Shown in pieces: positions 59,786 to 61,189 of a stretch of 61,189 nucleotides of DNA. Below the pieces are notes generated by a model. That model saw only the letters and a program-made list of their open reading frames with translations. It did no database searches and was not told where the DNA came from. The position numbers and the translations under genes are program-made. The stretch lies in assembly GCF_003425665.1 (NCBI RefSeq), contig NZ_QQRQ01000011.1, positions 1 to 61,189 on the forward strand, in the 5' to 3' direction. The DNA comes from Evtepia gabavorous. GTDB taxonomy: Bacteria > Bacillota > Clostridia > Oscillospirales > Oscillospiraceae. How positions within the stretch are numbered: position 1 is the first letter of the stretch; the number at the start of each line of letters is the position of its first letter.

Positions 59786-60898
59786 TTAATTCGGCGAATC
59801 CACCAAAGCGCCCTGGTGAATATGGAGGATTTTTCCCCGGGAAATCTCCCCCGCCGGGGCCTCACAGCTGGTGATGAACACCTGTCCCCCAGTGATCCGG
59901 TCCAGGACAAAGTCCTGCCGCCGGGCGTCCAGCTCCGAGAGCACGTCGTCCAACAGGAGCACCGGCCACTGTCCCGTGTCGTCCTCAAAGAGCTCCCGCT
60001 CCGCCAGCTTCAGGGAGAGGGCCGCCGTCCGGGTCTGGCCCTGGGAGGCAAACTGCCGGGCGGGCTGTCCGTCGATCCAGGCCGCCAGATCGTCCTTGTG
60101 GGGCCCGGACAGGCAGGACCGGGCCTCCAATTCCGCCCGGCGGTGGCTGTCCTGGTGGGCCCGAAGGTCCTCATAAATGGACACCGTGGGCCCCAAGGGG
60201 TTCCGGACGGTACCCACGGTCTGGTAAGAGAGGGTCAGCTCCTCCCGGTCCCCGGAAAAGTCCCGCTGAATCTGGGCCGCCCGGGGGGCCAGTTTCCCCA
60301 CAAAGTGGGCCCGGTAGTGAATGAGCAGGGCCCCCGCCCGGGCCATGGCCTCGTTGAAGTCCTCCAGCACCTCCAGCAAGCTGGGATTCTTCTCCCAATC
60401 CCGAAGAATCCGGGTCTTGTGGTCCAGCAGCTTGTGGTATTGGGCCAGCGCCTCCCCATATCGGGGGCGAAGCTGGCAGATGGCGTGGTCCAAAAAGGCC
60501 CGCCGCTCCGCCGCCCCCGATTTAATCAGCGCCAGATCCTCCGGGCAGAACAGCACCGTCTGGACAATCCCCGTCAGCTCCGCCGCGGTTTTCAGCTTCA
60601 CACGGTTCACCAGAAGCTTCCGCCGGCGCCCCCGGGCCAGCTGGGCCTCAATGAGAAAGGTCCGGTCCCGGCTGTCCACCTGGGCTGTGATGGTCCCCTG
60701 ATCCCGCTGAAAGGAGATGAGCTCCCGGTCCCCTCGGGCCCGGTGGGACCGGGCCCCGGAGAGAAAGCCAATGGCCTCCAGCAGATTGGTCTTTCCCTGG
60801 GCATTCTCTCCCCAGATCACATTGACCCCCGGGTCAAAGGAAGCGGAAAAGTTGGTGTAGTTGCGAAATCCGTCCAAGCAGATGGAGCAGACCCTCAT
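59786..60898 (-). CDS. recF: DNA replication and repair protein RecF
   Basis: The 370-residue SMC-like ATPase loads RecA at gaps. Walker A is GENAQGKTNLLEA (about 35-47), the signature motif lies around LASQGQTRTAAL-like FASQGQTRTAALSLKLAE, and Walker B is VLLLDDVLSELD. Typical N-terminus: MRVCSICLDGFRNYTNF. Its ATG overlaps the stop of the S4-domain gene (ATGA). Confidence 0.96.
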   Translation of the reverse strand: MRVCSICLDGFRNYTNFSASFDPGVNVIWGENAQGKTNLLEAIGFLSGARSHRARGDRELISFQRDQGTITAQVDSRDRTFLIEAQLARGRRRKLLVNRVKLKTAAELTGIVQTVLFCPEDLALIKSGAAERRAFLDHAICQLRPRYGEALAQYHKLLDHKTRILRDWEKNPSLLEVLEDFNEAMARAGALLIHYRAHFVGKLAPRAAQIQRDFSGDREELTLSYQTVGTVRNPLGPTVSIYEDLRAHQDSHRRAELEARSCLSGPHKDDLAAWIDGQPARQFASQGQTRTAALSLKLAERELFEDDTGQWPVLLLDDVLSELDARRQDFVLDRITGGQVFITSCEAPAGEISRGKILHIHQGALVDSPN

Positions 60899-61107
60899 TG
60901 CACTGTGAGCTCCCGGCCGGCAAAGGCCACCCGGTCCCCGGGACGCAGCTTCTTTCCCCGCATCCGGCAAACCTGGCCGTTTACGGACACCTGACCGTCC
61001 TGGATGAGACATTTGGCCTCTCCGCCGCTGGAGACCAGGTTGGCCAGCTTCAGCAGGGCCTCCAGCTTGATGTATTCTGTGGTGATGGAAACGGATTGTG
61101 GTTCCAT
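60895..61107 (-). CDS. yaaA: S4-domain RNA-binding protein (YaaA-like)
   Basis: The 70-residue protein is a single S4 domain: YIKLEALLKLANLVSSGGEA, then GQVSVNGQVCRMRGKKLRPG. In Firmicutes this gene sits between dnaN and recF; in B. subtilis the equivalent (yaaA/rlbA) is implicated in 50S ribosome assembly. AAGGAGG precedes the ATG. It predicts dnaN just beyond the right edge. Confidence 0.92.
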   Translation of the reverse strand: MEPQSVSITTEYIKLEALLKLANLVSSGGEAKCLIQDGQVSVNGQVCRMRGKKLRPGDRVAFAGRELTVQ

Positions 61108-61171
61108 GGGCGCCTCCTTGGGTCTTTGGGTTTCTTTGGGGGGATATCGCCTTTTCTGCGGTTTTTTCCGG

Positions 61172-61189
61172 CGCCGTTGGAACGGCGGG
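61172..61189 (+). repeat. Start of another CCGTTGGAACGG element at the window edge
   Basis: The last 18 bases read CGCCGTTGGAACGGCGGG, identical to the left end of copy B, and run off the window. It lies 65 bases upstream of the S4-domain gene and would be downstream of the expected dnaN stop codon. Confidence 0.7.

Overview
The window is GC-rich chromosomal DNA of a spore-forming member of the class Clostridia. The germination protease gpr and bofA point to endosporulation, and T-box control of glyS, SLH-domain surface proteins and a DUF370 (RemB-type) gene beside recF and gyrB all fit Firmicutes. The high GC and gene content suggest the Oscillospiraceae (Flavonifractor/Lawsonibacter/Pseudoflavonifractor-like); this placement is inference. 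The right edge lies close to oriC. The order, read leftwards on the minus strand, is S4-domain gene, recF, remB, gyrB, gyrA, so dnaN and dnaA should lie just beyond position 61189. Most genes are on the minus strand and therefore run with the replication fork.

Layout from left to right: 0.1-2.7 kb holds a cut-off lipoprotein gene, a crotonase-family enzyme, a probably forespore-expressed unknown gene, tRNA-Gly(GCC) and another lipoprotein. At 3.4-7.9 kb lies a parE / small zinc-ribbon gene / parC group. At 8.1-13.3 kb are two SLH surface proteins, the yaaL-bofA pair and a DUF4015-like protein. At 14-17 kb a three-gene aldehyde/alcohol dehydrogenase cassette ends in an SCP2-like protein. At 17.1-18.5 kb is a small lower-GC accessory patch. 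At 18.6-22.3 kb is the elongasome group maf-mreC-mreD-PBP2. At 23.3-27.9 kb are zapA-U32 peptidase and the divergent dnaD-dnaC primosome pair. At 28.6-30.5 kb are a hydrolase and an M16 peptidase. At 30.6-35.5 kb is a cell-wall module: a MurE-like ligase fused in frame to an acetylglutamate kinase, an aspartate racemase and a D-aspartate-ligase-like ATP-grasp enzyme. At 36-40.7 kb are relA/spoT and recJ; at 41-44.6 kb two tandem LTA-synthase-like enzymes; at 44.8-46.6 kb T-box-controlled glyS; at 46.8-53.8 kb an SLH protein, htrA, an AI-2E/YtvI-like protein, rpsT/gpr, a HAD phosphatase and rnhA; at 54-61.1 kb gyrA, a PrsW protease, gyrB, remB, recF and the S4 gene.

The most striking content is a family of about 520-bp intergenic elements, called here the CCGTTGGAACGG elements. 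There are six full-length copies (2841, 13385, 22791, 27977, 33760 and 35705) and end fragments at 2742, 30511, 35643 and 61172. Each full copy is a large imperfect palindrome bounded by inverted ends (CGCCGTTGGAACGG ... CCGTTCCAACGGCG) and filled with strong hairpins arranged symmetrically about the centre. The hairpin stems differ between copies and arms but remain self-complementary. Every full copy and the fragment at 30511 sits just downstream of a stop codon. One copy (35705) has its core inverted relative to its arms. No transposase is present. The family looks like a non-autonomous structured repeat or 3'-UTR RNA element, and at this density it would be very abundant genome-wide. Three of its members punctuate the cell-wall module.
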